Translations under genes and position numbers: made by a program | The notes under the pieces: model-generated | The model's database searches: none | The model's input: the letters and a program-made list of their open reading frames with translations, nothing else | Told to the model about the DNA's origin: nothing | Assembly (NCBI GenBank): GCA_021846985.1 | Contig: JAJZVX010000001.1 | Location: 62,001-126,000, forward strand | Length of the DNA: 64,000 bases | Direction: 5' to 3' | From: Acidobacteriota bacterium | GTDB taxonomy: Bacteria; Acidobacteriota; Terriglobia; Terriglobales; Acidobacteriaceae | In this document: one piece after another, positions 43,343-53,714 of the stretch | Layout: each line of letters opens with the position of its first letter | Position numbering within the stretch: the stretch's first letter is position 1

Positions 43343-46300
43343 ATGAATCGATCGGAGCATTCTCCCCGTATTCCCGAGGCGCAGGGTCTCTATCATCCGC
43401 GCAATGAGCACGATGCATGCGGTATGGGATTTGTCGCCAGCATCCGGGGCGAAAAGAGCCATGACATCATCCGCAAGGGAATTGAGGTTCTGATTAACCT
43501 GACCCACCGCGGCGCGGCGGGATGTGATCCAGAAACCGGCGACGGAGCCGGCATTCTGATCCAGATTCCGCACCTGTTCTTTGTCCGCGAGTGTGGCGAA
43601 TTGGGCATGCAACTGCCTGAGCCGGGCGCCTATGGCGTGGCCATGTGCTTCCTGCCGGTGGAGAAGCATGGCCGCCTCCAGTGCGAGGGCGTTTTTGAGC
43701 GCATTGCGCAAGAGCAGGGACTGACCGTCTTTGGCTGGCGCGACACGCCTGTCAATGGCGACTCCATCGGCCGCGAGGCGCGCAACTCCCAGCCCTATAT
43801 CGAGCAGCTTTTCGTCGGCCGCCCCGAGGGCATGGATGAGGAAACCTTCGAGCGCCTCCTCTATCGCGTCCGCCGCCGCACCGAAAATGAGATCGCCGGC
43901 TCGGAGATCGAAGACAAGGAGATGTTCTATATTCCTTCGTTCTCCTGCCGGACCATCATCTACAAGGGTCTCATGCTGGCTCCGCAAATTGACAAGTTCT
44001 ACTTCGAGCTGGCCAATCCGCTGGTGACCAGCGCGCTCTGCCTCATTCACCAGCGCTTCTCCACCAACACGTTTCCGAGCTGGAAGCTGGCCCACCCCTA
44101 CCGCTATATCTGCCACAACGGCGAAATCAACACCATCCGCGGCAACATTAGCTGGATGAACGCGCGACAGTCGGTGCTGAAGAGCCCCCTCTACAACGGC
44201 CATATCGACGATCTGTTTCCGGTGGTTGTGCCCGGGGGGAGCGATTCCGCCTCGCTGGACAATGCCGTGGAATTCCTTTATCAGTCGGGCCGCTCGCTGC
44301 CGCATGTCATGGCCATGCTCATCCCCGAGGCCTGGGCCGGCAATCCGGATATGGACGAGGACAAGCGCGCCTTCTACGAGTTTCATGCTTCGCTGATGGA
44401 GCCGTGGGATGGGCCGGCCGCGATCGCCTTTACCGACGGCAAGGTCATCGGCGCCACTCTCGACCGCAATGGCCTCCGCCCCGGCCGCTACGTGGTCACC
44501 AAGGACGACCTGGTGGTGCTGGCCTCCGAGGCCGGCGTTCTCGATGTGCCGGCCAAAGACGTTCGCAAGAAAGGCCGCCTGCAGCCCGGCCGCATGTTCC
44601 TTGTCGATACCGTCGAGAAGCGCATCATCGCCGACGGCGAAATCAAGAAGCTGCTGGCGGGCCGCCAGCCTTACTCGGAATGGCTCAGGGAGCAGCAGGT
44701 CACGCTCGATCAGTTACCCGAACCCTCGCGGGTCATTGCGTCGAATCAGGAGACGCTGCTGCGCCGCCAACGCGCCTTTGGCTATACCGAGGAAGATCTG
44801 AAGATTCTGCTGGGCCCCATGGGAGCGCGCGGCGAAGAGCCCATCGGCTCCATGGGCACGGATGTGCCGCTGGCCTGTCTCTCCGACCGTCCGCAGCCGC
44901 TTTTCAACTACTTCAAGCAGCTCTTCGCGCAGGTCACCAACCCGCCCATCGATCCCATCCGCGAAGAACTGGTGATGTCGCTGATCAGCTACATCGGCAC
45001 GGAGCGGAACATCCTGGATGAATCTCCGGAGAACTGCCATACGCTGAAGCTGCCTCATCCGATTCTGACGAACCGCGATCTCGAAAAACTGCGCCGCGTC
45101 TCATCGGGTGATCTGCTGGCCACCACGCTGCCGGCTCTCTTTCGCGCCGCCGACGGCGAAGCCGGCCTCAAGCACTCGCTCGATGATCTGGGCGCGCGTG
45201 CTTCGCTGGCCGTCAGTTCCGGTTACACGCTGCTGATTCTCTCCGATCGCGGCGTGGATGCTTCCTATGCCCCCATTCCCAGCCTGCTGGCTCTGGCCGC
45301 CGTGCACAACCGCCTCATCCGCGAAAAGACACGCACCCGCGTGGCGCTGATTATCGAGAGCGGAGAGCCGCGCGAGGTCATGCACTTTGCCCTGCTCATC
45401 GGTTACGGCGCCAGCGCCATCAATCCCTACCTTGCCTTCGAAACCCTCCACGATCTGAAGCGGCTGGGCCTGTTGCCCCATAACGTCACCGCCAACCATG
45501 CCGAGAAAAACTTCATCAAGGCCATCAATAAGGGGCTGCTGAAGACCTTCTCGAAGATGGGCATCAGCACCCTGCAGAGTTATCGCGGCGCCCAGGTTTT
45601 CGAGGCCGTCGGCCTCAATAAGGCGCTGACCGATAAGTATTTTGCCGGAACCGCTTCGCGCATCGAGGGCGTGGGCCTTGACGTGCTGGCCCGCGAAGCG
45701 CAGATGAAGCATAGCTACGCCTTCCAGCCCTTGACCGAGTCGGAGACGGAATTGCAAGTGGGCGGCCAGTACCAGTACCGCGTGGGCGGAGAGTATCACC
45801 TCATCAACCCGCTCACCATCAGCAAAGTGCAACACGCCGTGCGGCAGAACAACTTTGCCACCTTCCAGGAGTACACCGATCTGATCGACGATCAGAACCG
45901 CAACCTGTGCACGCTGCGCGGCCTGATCAAGCTCAAGTACACCGACAATCCGATTCCGATTGAGGAAGTGGAGCCGGCCAAAGAGATTGTCAAGCGATTC
46001 ACCACCGGCGCCATGAGCTTCGGCTCCATCAGCAAGGAAGCCCACGAAACTCTTGCCATTGCCATGAACCGCCTGGGCGGGATGTCGAACACCGGCGAGG
46101 GCGGGGAAGACGAGGAGCGCTTCAAGCCTGACGCCAACGGCGATTCGCGCCGCTCGGCGGTCAAACAGGTGGCCAGCGGCCGTTTCGGCGTGACGACCAA
46201 CTATCTGGTGAACGCGGATGAACTGCAGATCAAGATGGCGCAGGGCGCCAAGCCCGGCGAGGGCGGCCAGCTCCCCGGCCACAAGGTCGATGAGATTATC

Positions 46301-47932
46301 GCCAAGACGCGCCACTCGATTCCCGGCGTGGGCCTGATTTCGCCGCCGCCGCACCACGACATCTATTCCATCGAGGATCTGGCGCAGCTCATCTACGACC
46401 TCAAGAACGTGAATCCCAAGGCCCGCATCGCCGTGAAGCTGGTTTCGGAGGTGGGTGTAGGCACGGTTGCGGCAGGCGTGGCCAAGGCGCACGCCGATGT
46501 GGTGCTCATCTCCGGCGACAACGGCGGCACGGGCGCTTCTCCGCTCAGCTCCATCAAGCATGCCGGTCTGCCCTGGGAGCTGGGGCTGGCCGAAACGCAA
46601 CAGGTGCTGCTGCTGAACGATTTGCGCTCGCGCATCCGCGTGCAGACCGACGGCAAGCTGCAGACGGGCCGCGACGTAGTCATCGCGGCATTGCTGGGGG
46701 CTGAGGAGTATGGCTTTGCCACCATGCCGCTCATCACCATGGGCTGCATCATGATGCGCAAGTGCCACCTGAACACCTGTTCGGTGGGCATTGCCACGCA
46801 GGATCCCGTGCTGCGCGCGCGCTTCCAGGGCCAGCCCGAGCACGTGGTCAACTTCTTCTTCTTCATCGCCGAGCAAATGCGCCAGCACATGGCCAGGCTC
46901 GGCTTCCGCACCGTGGACGAGATGGTGGGCCGGGTGGAAAAGCTCGATACCGCGCTCGCCGATGCGCACTGGAAAGCCAGAGGCATTGACCTCTCCACAA
47001 TCCTCTACAGGCCGACCGTGCCTTCGCGCGTCGCGCGACGCAAGGTGCAGCCTCAGGATCACGGACTGGAGCAGGCGCTCGATCATGCTTTGATTGCGCA
47101 GGCGGCGCCGGCGCTCAAATCGAAGAAGCCGGTCACCGGCAGCTTTGCCATTCGCAACGTGCACCGCACGGTAGGCGCCATGCTGGGCGGCGAAATTGCC
47201 CGCCGCTATGGTTCGGCCGGCCTGCCCGAGGGCGCCATCCACTTCCGCTTCCAGGGTTCGGCCGGGCAGAGTTTCGGCGCTTTCGTGCCCAACGGCGTCA
47301 CGCTCGAACTCGAAGGCGACGCCAACGATTATCTGGGCAAGGGCCTCTCCGGCGGGCGCATCATCGCCTATCCGCCCAAAACCTCCAGCTTCCTGCCCGA
47401 GGAGAGCATCCTGGTGGGCAACGTGGTGCTCTATGGCGCTACCAGCGGTGAAGTCTTTCTCAACGGCATCGCCGGCGAGCGCTTTGCCGTGCGCAACTCC
47501 GGCGCCACGGCCGTGGTCGAGGGCGTGGGCGACCACGGCTGCGAGTACATGACCAATGGCTGCGTGGTGGTGATTGGAACCACCGGCCGCAACTTTGCCG
47601 CCGGCATGAGCGGCGGGCGCGCTTTTGTCTACGACGATCAGGGCGATTTTTCCACGCGGCGCTGCAACAAAACCAGCGTGGATCTGGAGCCGCTGGTTCT
47701 GCCGGAAGACATTACCGAGGTTCGCGGCCTGCTCGCGCGCCATCGCGAGCTTACGGGCAGCCCGCGCGCGGCCTGGATTCTGGAACACTGGGAGACGGCT
47801 CAGCCGCTCTTCATCAAAGTCTTTCCGCACGAGTACAAGCGCGTCCTCGGCGTGGCTCGCGTCGATTCCGTCTACGTTTCTCCCCTATCTTCGCCGCCGG
47901 TGGCGGCGGTAGCCGAGGTGCAGCATGGGTAA
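43343..47932 (+). CDS. gltB: Glutamate synthase large subunit
   Basis: 1529 residues, full length. The N-terminal glutaminase domain follows a short propeptide; the nucleophile is Cys26 in EHDACGMGF, which must be exposed by cleavage. Then come the central domain, the FMN-binding synthase domain (about residue 830-1200, with [20 protein letters not shown] and [24 protein letters not shown] sequence), the 3Fe-4S cysteines ([16 protein letters not shown]) and the GXGXG-type beta-helix at the C-terminus. It transfers the glutamine amide to 2-oxoglutarate. AAGG lies 5 nt before ATG 43343. It overlaps gltD by 8 nt. Confidence 0.97.
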   Translation: MNRSEHSPRIPEAQGLYHPRNEHDACGMGFVASIRGEKSHDIIRKGIEVLINLTHRGAAGCDPETGDGAGILIQIPHLFFVRECGELGMQLPEPGAYGVAMCFLPVEKHGRLQCEGVFERIAQEQGLTVFGWRDTPVNGDSIGREARNSQPYIEQLFVGRPEGMDEETFERLLYRVRRRTENEIAGSEIEDKEMFYIPSFSCRTIIYKGLMLAPQIDKFYFELANPLVTSALCLIHQRFSTNTFPSWKLAHPYRYICHNGEINTIRGNISWMNARQSVLKSPLYNGHIDDLFPVVVPGGSDSASLDNAVEFLYQSGRSLPHVMAMLIPEAWAGNPDMDEDKRAFYEFHASLMEPWDGPAAIAFTDGKVIGATLDRNGLRPGRYVVTKDDLVVLASEAGVLDVPAKDVRKKGRLQPGRMFLVDTVEKRIIADGEIKKLLAGRQPYSEWLREQQVTLDQLPEPSRVIASNQETLLRRQRAFGYTEEDLKILLGPMGARGEEPIGSMGTDVPLACLSDRPQPLFNYFKQLFAQVTNPPIDPIREELVMSLISYIGTERNILDESPENCHTLKLPHPILTNRDLEKLRRVSSGDLLATTLPALFRAADGEAGLKHSLDDLGARASLAVSSGYTLLILSDRGVDASYAPIPSLLALAAVHNRLIREKTRTRVALIIESGEPREVMHFALLIGYGASAINPYLAFETLHDLKRLGLLPHNVTANHAEKNFIKAINKGLLKTFSKMGISTLQSYRGAQVFEAVGLNKALTDKYFAGTASRIEGVGLDVLAREAQMKHSYAFQPLTESETELQVGGQYQYRVGGEYHLINPLTISKVQHAVRQNNFATFQEYTDLIDDQNRNLCTLRGLIKLKYTDNPIPIEEVEPAKEIVKRFTTGAMSFGSISKEAHETLAIAMNRLGGMSNTGEGGEDEERFKPDANGDSRRSAVKQVASGRFGVTTNYLVNADELQIKMAQGAKPGEGGQLPGHKVDEIIAKTRHSIPGVGLISPPPHHDIYSIEDLAQLIYDLKNVNPKARIAVKLVSEVGVGTVAAGVAKAHADVVLISGDNGGTGASPLSSIKHAGLPWELGLAETQQVLLLNDLRSRIRVQTDGKLQTGRDVVIAALLGAEEYGFATMPLITMGCIMMRKCHLNTCSVGIATQDPVLRARFQGQPEHVVNFFFFIAEQMRQHMARLGFRTVDEMVGRVEKLDTALADAHWKARGIDLSTILYRPTVPSRVARRKVQPQDHGLEQALDHALIAQAAPALKSKKPVTGSFAIRNVHRTVGAMLGGEIARRYGSAGLPEGAIHFRFQGSAGQSFGAFVPNGVTLELEGDANDYLGKGLSGGRIIAYPPKTSSFLPEESILVGNVVLYGATSGEVFLNGIAGERFAVRNSGATAVVEGVGDHGCEYMTNGCVVVIGTTGRNFAAGMSGGRAFVYDDQGDFSTRRCNKTSVDLEPLVLPEDITEVRGLLARHRELTGSPRAAWILEHWETAQPLFIKVFPHEYKRVLGVARVDSVYVSPLSSPPVAAVAEVQHG

Positions 47933-49370
47933 GGTGACAGGCTTTCTTGAGATTCAGCGCGAACAACCCACCCGCCGCAAGGTTCAGGAACGGGTAAAGG
48001 ACTGGATCGAGATCTACGAGCCGTTTCCCGAAGAAAAGCAGCGCGAGCAGGCGGCCCGCTGCATGGATTGCGGCGTGCCCTTCTGCCACACCGGCTGCCC
48101 GGTCAATAACATCATCCCCGACTGGAACGACCTGGTCTACAACAGCCGTTGGGAGTACGCCATCCGGCGCCTGCACGCCACCAATAACTTCCCGGAGTTT
48201 ACCGGCCGCATCTGCCCCGCGCCCTGCGAGGCCGCCTGCGTGTTGGGCATCAATCAGCCGCCGGTCTCCATCAAGCTCATCGAGCGCAGCATCGTCGAAC
48301 GCGCCTGGGAGGAAGGATGGATTCATCCCGAGCCGCCCGAGGAGAATACCGGCAAGAAAGTCGCGGTGGTGGGCAGCGGTCCCTCGGGCCTGGCCGCCGC
48401 ACAGCAGCTTCGCCGCGCTGGACACTCCGTAACGGTGTATGAGAAAGCCGATCGCATCGGCGGTCTGTTGCGCTACGGCATTCCCAACTTCAAGCTGGAG
48501 AAGCACGTGATCGACCGCCGCGTCCAGCAGATGCGCGCCGAGGGCGTGACCTTTGTGACCAATGCGCACGTCGGCGTTACCGTGCCCGTCGAGGCTCTCA
48601 CCGGCCACTATGACGCCATCCTCCTTTGCGGTGGCGCCGAGCAACCGCGCGACCTCAAGATTCCCGGCCGCGAGCTCAAGGGTATTCATTACGCCATGGA
48701 GTTTCTCCCGCAGCAGAATCACCGCTGCGAAGGCGACCCGGTCGATCCTTCGACCGCGATTACCGCGGAGGGCAAGCGCGTGCTCATCATCGGCGGCGGC
48801 GATACCGGCGCCGACTGCCTGGGAACCAGCCTTCGCCAGGGCGCCAAGGTGGTCCACCAGATCGAGATCATGCCCAAGCCTCCTGAGCAGCGCGCCGCTT
48901 CCACGCCTTGGCCGCTTTGGCCGCTGCAGTTGCGCACCGAGAGCTCGCACGAAGAGGGCGGCCTCCGCGACTGGGGCATCAGCAGCGTCAAGTTTACCGG
49001 CGACAAGCAGGGCAATGTGAAGCAGGTGCAGGCCGTGCGCGTGGGTGCTCCGCCCAAGTTCGAGCCCATTGCGGGATCGGAATTCACTCTCGATGTCGAT
49101 CTGGTGCTGCTGGCCATGGGCTTCCTGGGCCCGGTGCGCAATGGCATGATCGAGCAGCTCGGCCTGGATCTCGACAACCGCGGCAACATCGCAACCAACG
49201 GCAACTACATGTCATCGGTCGAAGGCGTTTTCGCCGCCGGCGATATGCGCCGCGGCCAGTCTCTGGTCGTGTGGGCTATCTCGGAAGGACGCAAGGCCGC
49301 CGCCGCAGTGGACCGTTATCTGCGGGAAACCCCCGTCAGACTCGCCGAGCGTCAACACGCCCACGCCTGA
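47925..49370 (+). CDS. gltD: Glutamate synthase small subunit
   Basis: 481 residues. The N-terminal iron-sulfur domain has [14 protein letters not shown] and CPAPCEAAC. Then follow the FAD motif [30 protein letters not shown], and a second nucleotide motif [13 protein letters not shown] for NADPH. It feeds electrons to GltB. ATG 47925 overlaps the gltB end (8 nt), ensuring equal translation. It ends 22 bp before the convergent MFS gene. Confidence 0.96.
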   Translation: MGKVTGFLEIQREQPTRRKVQERVKDWIEIYEPFPEEKQREQAARCMDCGVPFCHTGCPVNNIIPDWNDLVYNSRWEYAIRRLHATNNFPEFTGRICPAPCEAACVLGINQPPVSIKLIERSIVERAWEEGWIHPEPPEENTGKKVAVVGSGPSGLAAAQQLRRAGHSVTVYEKADRIGGLLRYGIPNFKLEKHVIDRRVQQMRAEGVTFVTNAHVGVTVPVEALTGHYDAILLCGGAEQPRDLKIPGRELKGIHYAMEFLPQQNHRCEGDPVDPSTAITAEGKRVLIIGGGDTGADCLGTSLRQGAKVVHQIEIMPKPPEQRAASTPWPLWPLQLRTESSHEEGGLRDWGISSVKFTGDKQGNVKQVQAVRVGAPPKFEPIAGSEFTLDVDLVLLAMGFLGPVRNGMIEQLGLDLDNRGNIATNGNYMSSVEGVFAAGDMRRGQSLVVWAISEGRKAAAAVDRYLRETPVRLAERQHAHA

Positions 49371-49392
49371 TCGCCGCGCAACTGGAGATCGT

Positions 49393-50667
49393 TCAGCCTT
49401 CGCGAACACGCTGCGCGCTGGGCATGCGGCACAGCCATGCCGTGGTCAGCGCGCCCGCGGCAAGGAATAGGGAAATCGCCGCCAGCCCAATGACATAGCT
49501 GTGCGTGGTTTGACGCAGCCAGCCCATCAGCACGGGGCCGAAAAATCCGCCCAGGTTTCCAATCGAGTTGATCACCGCGATGTGCGCCGCAACCAGGGGG
49601 CCGGCCAGCAGGGTGGTAGATGCGCTCCAGAAAACAGGCATCGCGGCCAGCACTCCCGTCGCAGCCAGCGCAAAGCCCGCTAACGCAACCGCGGGGCTGG
49701 GCGCATAGGCGGCCAGTAGAAATCCCACGGCCGCCACCGCATAGGCCAGTACTAGGTGAAAGCGCCTCTCCCCAAGCCGGTCTGAGTTGCGGCTCCACGC
49801 AAGCATGCCCCCTGCCGCTGCCACGTAGGGCAGCGCGGCCGCCCAGCTCAGGCTTTGCAGGCTCATCCCGCGCGATGTAAGCACTTTGGGAATCCAGAAA
49901 CCCAGCGCATACAATCCAACCATCAACAGAAAGTACGCCAGGCTCCAGCCGTAAACCGCGGGCTGGGCCGTGAACATCTGCAGCAGCGAGTGTTCATGCA
50001 CGGGCCCGCCAGGCTGCGCTTTGCGCAGGTCTGCCGCCAGCATTTGTTTCTCCTCGGCATTGAGCCAGCTCACCTGCCCGGGTTTGTCGGCCAGCACAAA
50101 GGGGACCACCAGGCCCAGTAGAATCGCGGGCGCGCCTTCCGCAATAAACACCCACTGCCAGCCTTTTAGCCCCAGCGTCTGGTCAAGCAACAGAATCTGC
50201 GTCGACACGGGCGCCCCCACCAGGCTGGAGAGCGGCACTGCTGCCAAAAACAGCGCCATCACACTCGACCGCACCTTGGGCGGCAGCCAATAGGTGAGAT
50301 ACAGGATCACGCCGGGATAAAAGCCCGCCTCCGCCAGGCCCAGCAGGAAGCGGAGAACAATGTAAGATCGCGTTCCTTGCACGAACGCCGTCGCCACCGA
50401 CACCATGCCCCAGGCGATCATGAGAATCATGATCCAACGCCGCGCGCCCACGCGCTCCAGCATCAGATTACTGGGAACCTCGAAGAGAAAGTAGCCGAGA
50501 AAAAACATCCCCGCCGCAAGCCCAAACAGGCCCTCGCCGATATGCAGATCGCGGTTCATCGTCAAGGCGGCAAAGCTCACGTTCACGCGGTCGAGAAAGG
50601 CCACTAGATACAGCAGAACCAGGAAAGGCACAAGCCGGCGCGAGATCTTCCGGTAGAGAGGATGCAT
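49393..50667 (-). CDS. MFS transporter of the anion:cation symporter (ACS) family
   Basis: 424 residues with 12 helices. LYLVAFLDRVNVSFAALTMNRDL in helix 1 and FFLGYFLFEVPSNLMLERVGARRWI in helix 2 are ACS-family marks, seen in tartrate, phthalate and glucarate carriers; EAGFYPGVILYLTYW follows. Likely substrates are organic acids or sugar acids. The start at 50667 (MHPLYRKISRR) has no strong ribosome site. No catabolic genes are adjacent, so substrate cannot be assigned. Confidence 0.82.
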   Translation of the reverse strand: MHPLYRKISRRLVPFLVLLYLVAFLDRVNVSFAALTMNRDLHIGEGLFGLAAGMFFLGYFLFEVPSNLMLERVGARRWIMILMIAWGMVSVATAFVQGTRSYIVLRFLLGLAEAGFYPGVILYLTYWLPPKVRSSVMALFLAAVPLSSLVGAPVSTQILLLDQTLGLKGWQWVFIAEGAPAILLGLVVPFVLADKPGQVSWLNAEEKQMLAADLRKAQPGGPVHEHSLLQMFTAQPAVYGWSLAYFLLMVGLYALGFWIPKVLTSRGMSLQSLSWAAALPYVAAAGGMLAWSRNSDRLGERRFHLVLAYAVAAVGFLLAAYAPSPAVALAGFALAATGVLAAMPVFWSASTTLLAGPLVAAHIAVINSIGNLGGFFGPVLMGWLRQTTHSYVIGLAAISLFLAAGALTTAWLCRMPSAQRVREG

Positions 50668-51024
50668 AGGCTTCGTTGTTCCTATTTGCGCGAGGTTCGG
50701 GACTTTCGGAGTATTGCAGATGCAAGTGCGTCTGGCAATGCCTCAGGCTGTGGCGTGTCGTCACAGTTTTTTCCCCGCGCCTCAACTGCCCAATTCCCAA
50801 CTCCGGCCGGCGCGGCACCCGGTTTTCTTCTTTGCCTGAAAGAAGAGAGAAACATGAATGGCGCCCCTTTCGGCGGCGTCCAGAGGTTAGCAGGCCACAG
50901 CGCAACGATGGCGTGCCGATTTCTTTGTCACAGCGTGTCAATGGGCCGCTGGAAGCGGGGTACTGGATGAGCCGCCCGGGACAGGTTGCCTTAGCGGATA
51001 GAATCGTCTCTGGATAAGACGATC
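50668..51024. other. Divergent region between the MFS gene and kdpD
   Basis: 357 bp without a supported gene. TAGAAT (50999-51004) lies 20 nt before kdpD and is the only promoter-like element I would name. No operator repeat was found here, unlike the kdpE-kdpF gap. Confidence 0.35.
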
Positions 51025-52518
51025 ATGAAGTCCAGGCATCATTCACGGCAAGGGGTTATGGTTCACGTGCTGCGGTCAGCCGCGTGCGTGGCGGTGATCG
51101 CGGTCATGACCGCATGCCTGTATGCGCCCATGCATGCCAACGCGCTCATTGCCGGCTTTGCATATGTGCTGGCGGTGCTGATCGTGGCTGCGTACTGGGG
51201 CCTTGCGGAGTCGCTTGTTACTTCGCTGGCGGCAGTGATTGGCCTGAACGTCTTCTTTATTCCACCGCTGCTTTCGATTACCATCGCGGATCCCCAAAAT
51301 TGGGTGGCATTGTTTGTCTTTATGGTTACGGCGGTGACCGCGAGCCAGTTGTCCGCCCAGGCGCGCAAGCAGGCTGCGGAAGCGCGGTTGCGCCGTGCGG
51401 AGGTGGAGCGGCTTTATCAACTCAGCATCTCCCTTATGCTGATGGATACGGGACGGGAACTGGGTCCGCAGATTGCCTCCCATGTGCGCGAGCGAATGAA
51501 TATGGAAGCGATTGCGTTTCGTGACGCGGCAACCGGCGCCGTGCATCTGAGCGGAGCGAGCGCGGATGGCCTGGACAAGCAGGCGCTGGAAGATGCGGTG
51601 GCGTCCGACCGCTCCTGGAGCGTGTCGCGCCGCGATGGCGCCGACGCCGCGAGCGAAATCGCCTTTGCGCCTGTTGCCCTGGGCGGCCGTATTTATGGAA
51701 GCATTGGGATGTGCGGACCGTTGTTGTCGGACCAGGCGGTGCAGGCGGTTACCAACCTTGCCGCCGTCGCGTTGGAGCATGCGCAGCAGCAGATCGAGTT
51801 CGGCAGACTGGAGGTGGCGCGGCAGGGCGAGCGCCTGCGTAGCATGCTGCTGGATGCGTTGGCGCACGACTTTCTCACGCCGCTCACCGCGATCAAGAGC
51901 GCAGTCTCAATGGTGCGGTCGGAGTATCGTCATGAGGCCGAGGAAGAGGAATTCCTGACCGTGGTGGAGGAAGAGTCGGACAAACTGGGAGAGATGATCA
52001 ACGAGATCACCGACATGGCGCGGATTGAGCCCGGACGGCCGAGGATCAAGCTGCGCCGGATTTCCGTTTCCGAACTCATCACTGCTTCAGTGGACCGGAT
52101 GCGGCATATTCTCAGCGCGCGGGCGCTGGATGTGCGCATGGAGGCATGGTTGCCGCCCATCAACGCCGATCCGGAGATGCTGGGCATCGCCTTGCGGCAA
52201 GTGTTGGGCAATGCCGCCAAGTTCTCGCCTCCAGAGACGCCGATTGAGATTCGCGGCTACGTGCAGGAGAGCGCGCTGATGATCTCGGTGCGGGATTACG
52301 GGCCGGGGATACCGAGAGAAGAGATGGAACGGGTGTTCGACCGTTTCTACCGGGGCAAGCGCAGCAAGGAATCGGTGGCGGGGACGGGGATGGGATTAAG
52401 CATTGCGCGCGACATTGTGCAGGCGCATAACGGCCGCATCTGGGTGGAGCAGGGCGCGGGCGGAGGCGCATGTATCCTGCTTCGCCTTCCGGCTGCGGGG
52501 AAAGGGCAAGAGCCATGA
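51025..52518 (+). CDS. kdpD: Short KdpD-type sensor histidine kinase
   Basis: 497 residues, against about 900 for classical KdpD. The N-terminal KdpD domain and universal-stress-protein domain are absent. What remains: four membrane helices (about 14-110) of the DUF4118 type with LNVFFIPPLLSITIADPQNW, a GAF-like region (about 130-255), a HisKA domain with H281 in ALAHDFLTPLT, and an HATPase domain (NAAKFSPPETPIE, DYGPGI, GTGMGLSIARDIV). The H-box reads HDFLTPLT instead of HDLRTPL. ATG 51025 has a weak site. It overlaps kdpE by ATGA. Likely senses potassium limitation or turgor through the membrane region only. Confidence 0.88.
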   Translation: MKSRHHSRQGVMVHVLRSAACVAVIAVMTACLYAPMHANALIAGFAYVLAVLIVAAYWGLAESLVTSLAAVIGLNVFFIPPLLSITIADPQNWVALFVFMVTAVTASQLSAQARKQAAEARLRRAEVERLYQLSISLMLMDTGRELGPQIASHVRERMNMEAIAFRDAATGAVHLSGASADGLDKQALEDAVASDRSWSVSRRDGADAASEIAFAPVALGGRIYGSIGMCGPLLSDQAVQAVTNLAAVALEHAQQQIEFGRLEVARQGERLRSMLLDALAHDFLTPLTAIKSAVSMVRSEYRHEAEEEEFLTVVEEESDKLGEMINEITDMARIEPGRPRIKLRRISVSELITASVDRMRHILSARALDVRMEAWLPPINADPEMLGIALRQVLGNAAKFSPPETPIEIRGYVQESALMISVRDYGPGIPREEMERVFDRFYRGKRSKESVAGTGMGLSIARDIVQAHNGRIWVEQGAGGGACILLRLPAAGKGQEP

Positions 52519-53216
52519 GAACAGCGCGGATTCTGGTTGTGGATGACGAACCACAGCTCCGGCGCGTGATGCGGGCGGCGCTCACAAAACAGGGCTACAT
52601 TATCGACGATGCGCGAACGGGCGAGGAGGCGCTTGAAGCCGTGCGGCGGCAGCGTTATGACCTGCTGCTGCTGGACCGCAATCTGCCCGGGATGAGCGGC
52701 GTGGAGTGCTGCCGGGCGGTCCGCGAGGGCTCGGACGCGGCTATCATCATGCTCACGGTGCGCAAAGCAGAGCAGGACCGGATTGAAGCGCTGGATGCGG
52801 GAGCCGACGACTACGTAACCAAGCCATTCAGCATGCCTGAACTGCTGGCGCGCATCCGCGCCAACCTGCGGCGCGTTCCCGCGTCGCAGCATGATGGGCC
52901 AACCGTGGTGACATTGGACGCCATTCGCGTCGATCTGGACACGCGCCACGTCTTTGTCGAGGACAAGGACGTGCGTGTTACCCCCAAACAGTTCGAGGTG
53001 CTTGAGTATCTGATTGCCAATGCCAATGTGGCCATACAGCATGCCAGGATCCTGCAGGCGGTGTGGGGGCCCGACTATGGCAACGAATCCGAGTACCTGC
53101 ACGTGATCATGAACCAGCTTCGCAAGAAGATCGAACCCGATCCGGCTCATCCACGGTACATTCTCACAGAGACCCGTTTCGGATACCGGCTGCAGATGCC
53201 CGCGCCCAGCCGCTAG
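52515..53216 (+). CDS. kdpE: Response regulator KdpE
   Basis: 233 residues, OmpR family. Receiver domain with acidic pair D10/D11, phosphoacceptor D54 and Lys in YVTKPF; winged-helix DNA-binding domain from about residue 130 (LTPKQFEVLEYL-like, LQAVWGPDYGNESEYLHVIMNQLRKKIE, TETRFGYRL). It should activate kdpFABC. ATG 52515 overlaps the kdpD stop (ATGA). The likely binding site lies just downstream, in the gap before the small ORFs. Confidence 0.94.
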   Translation: MRTARILVVDDEPQLRRVMRAALTKQGYIIDDARTGEEALEAVRRQRYDLLLLDRNLPGMSGVECCRAVREGSDAAIIMLTVRKAEQDRIEALDAGADDYVTKPFSMPELLARIRANLRRVPASQHDGPTVVTLDAIRVDLDTRHVFVEDKDVRVTPKQFEVLEYLIANANVAIQHARILQAVWGPDYGNESEYLHVIMNQLRKKIEPDPAHPRYILTETRFGYRLQMPAPSR

Positions 53217-53262
53217 GGGCTGACGAATCCGCTGTGAAGTCAGGCCATCCTTCTTCACTCTC

Positions 53263-53304
53263 ATTAGGAATTTTTTAGGCGCCTATCAGGACTTGATTAG
53301 GCGG
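53263..53304. promoter_or_regulatory. Helically phased TTAGG repeats, candidate KdpE operator
   Basis: TTAGG occurs at 53264, 53275 and 53297, i.e. spaced 11 and 22 bp, so all three face the same side of the DNA. A perfect palindrome TAGGCGCCTA (53276-53285) overlaps the second. The site is about 50-95 bp before the first small ORF of the kdp structural genes. An OmpR-type regulator binding tandem direct repeats would fit. Confidence 0.5.
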
Positions 53305-53356
53305 CAGATCCTACTCTTCCTTTCGGGACGCTCTTGAGTTCAGCGGAAGGTGGAAT

Positions 53357-53494
53357 GTGCTGCAGGATGCCGTGCTGATCGGTCTGGCTGGGTTGGTTGT
53401 CGTATTTCTGCTCTACGTCCTATTCAACTTCTGGCGCGACACCCGGCTCGAAAACGGCCGTGTCCGGCCGCGCTGGAACGGCAGAGATGAATGA
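53357..53494 (+). CDS. Small membrane protein in the kdp operon (45 residues)
   Basis: GTG start at 53357 with AAGG about 7 nt upstream, TGA at 53492-53494. One hydrophobic helix (AVLIGLAGLVVVFLLYVLFNFW) is followed by a charged tail (RDTRLENGRVRPRWNGRDE), predicting a cytoplasmic C-terminus. It is not KdpF by sequence; I recognise no family. Position between kdpE and kdpF on the same strand suggests a role with the Kdp complex or its sensor. Confidence 0.55.
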   Translation: MLQDAVLIGLAGLVVVFLLYVLFNFWRDTRLENGRVRPRWNGRDE

Positions 53495-53533
53495 GCGGCT
53501 GCCGGCGAACAAGGGCCCGGCATGGAGGATGGA

Positions 53534-53620
53534 ATGGCGGATGTGCTGATGATCTTCTTCACCCTGGCGTTCTTCGCGGCGGCTCTGCTGTACGTGAAGG
53601 CGTGCGACAAACTGAGGTAA
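53534..53620 (+). CDS. Tiny membrane protein before kdpF (28 residues)
   Basis: ATG 53534 with GGAGG 5 nt upstream; TAA at 53618-53620. The sequence MADVLMIFFTLAFFAAALLY then VKACDKLR is one membrane helix with a basic end and a Cys. It stands 4 nt before kdpF. It resembles short proteins I have seen beside kdp genes in other phyla, but no function is known to me. Confidence 0.6.
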   Translation: MADVLMIFFTLAFFAAALLYVKACDKLR

Positions 53621-53624
53621 TGCG

Positions 53625-53714
53625 ATGAGCCTGATGACGATTGCGATTCTGATCGGCGCCGTCCTCCTGGTGGGGTATCTCGTGGTGGCGCTGCTTTATC
53701 CGGAGAAGCTCTGA
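53625..53714 (+). CDS. kdpF: Potassium-transporting ATPase subunit KdpF
   Basis: 29 residues: one helix ending in the KdpF-typical VALLYPEKL. In E. coli KdpF sits between KdpA and KdpB and stabilises the complex. Its stop overlaps the kdpA start by one base (TGATG), and the GGAGAAG inside its end is the kdpA ribosome site. Confidence 0.85.
   Translation: MSLMTIAILIGAVLLVGYLVVALLYPEKL

Noticed and set aside
45101-47830. A 909-codon minus-strand frame opposite gltB
   Set aside because: Antisense shadow of gltB; composition is typical of such frames and no motif is present.
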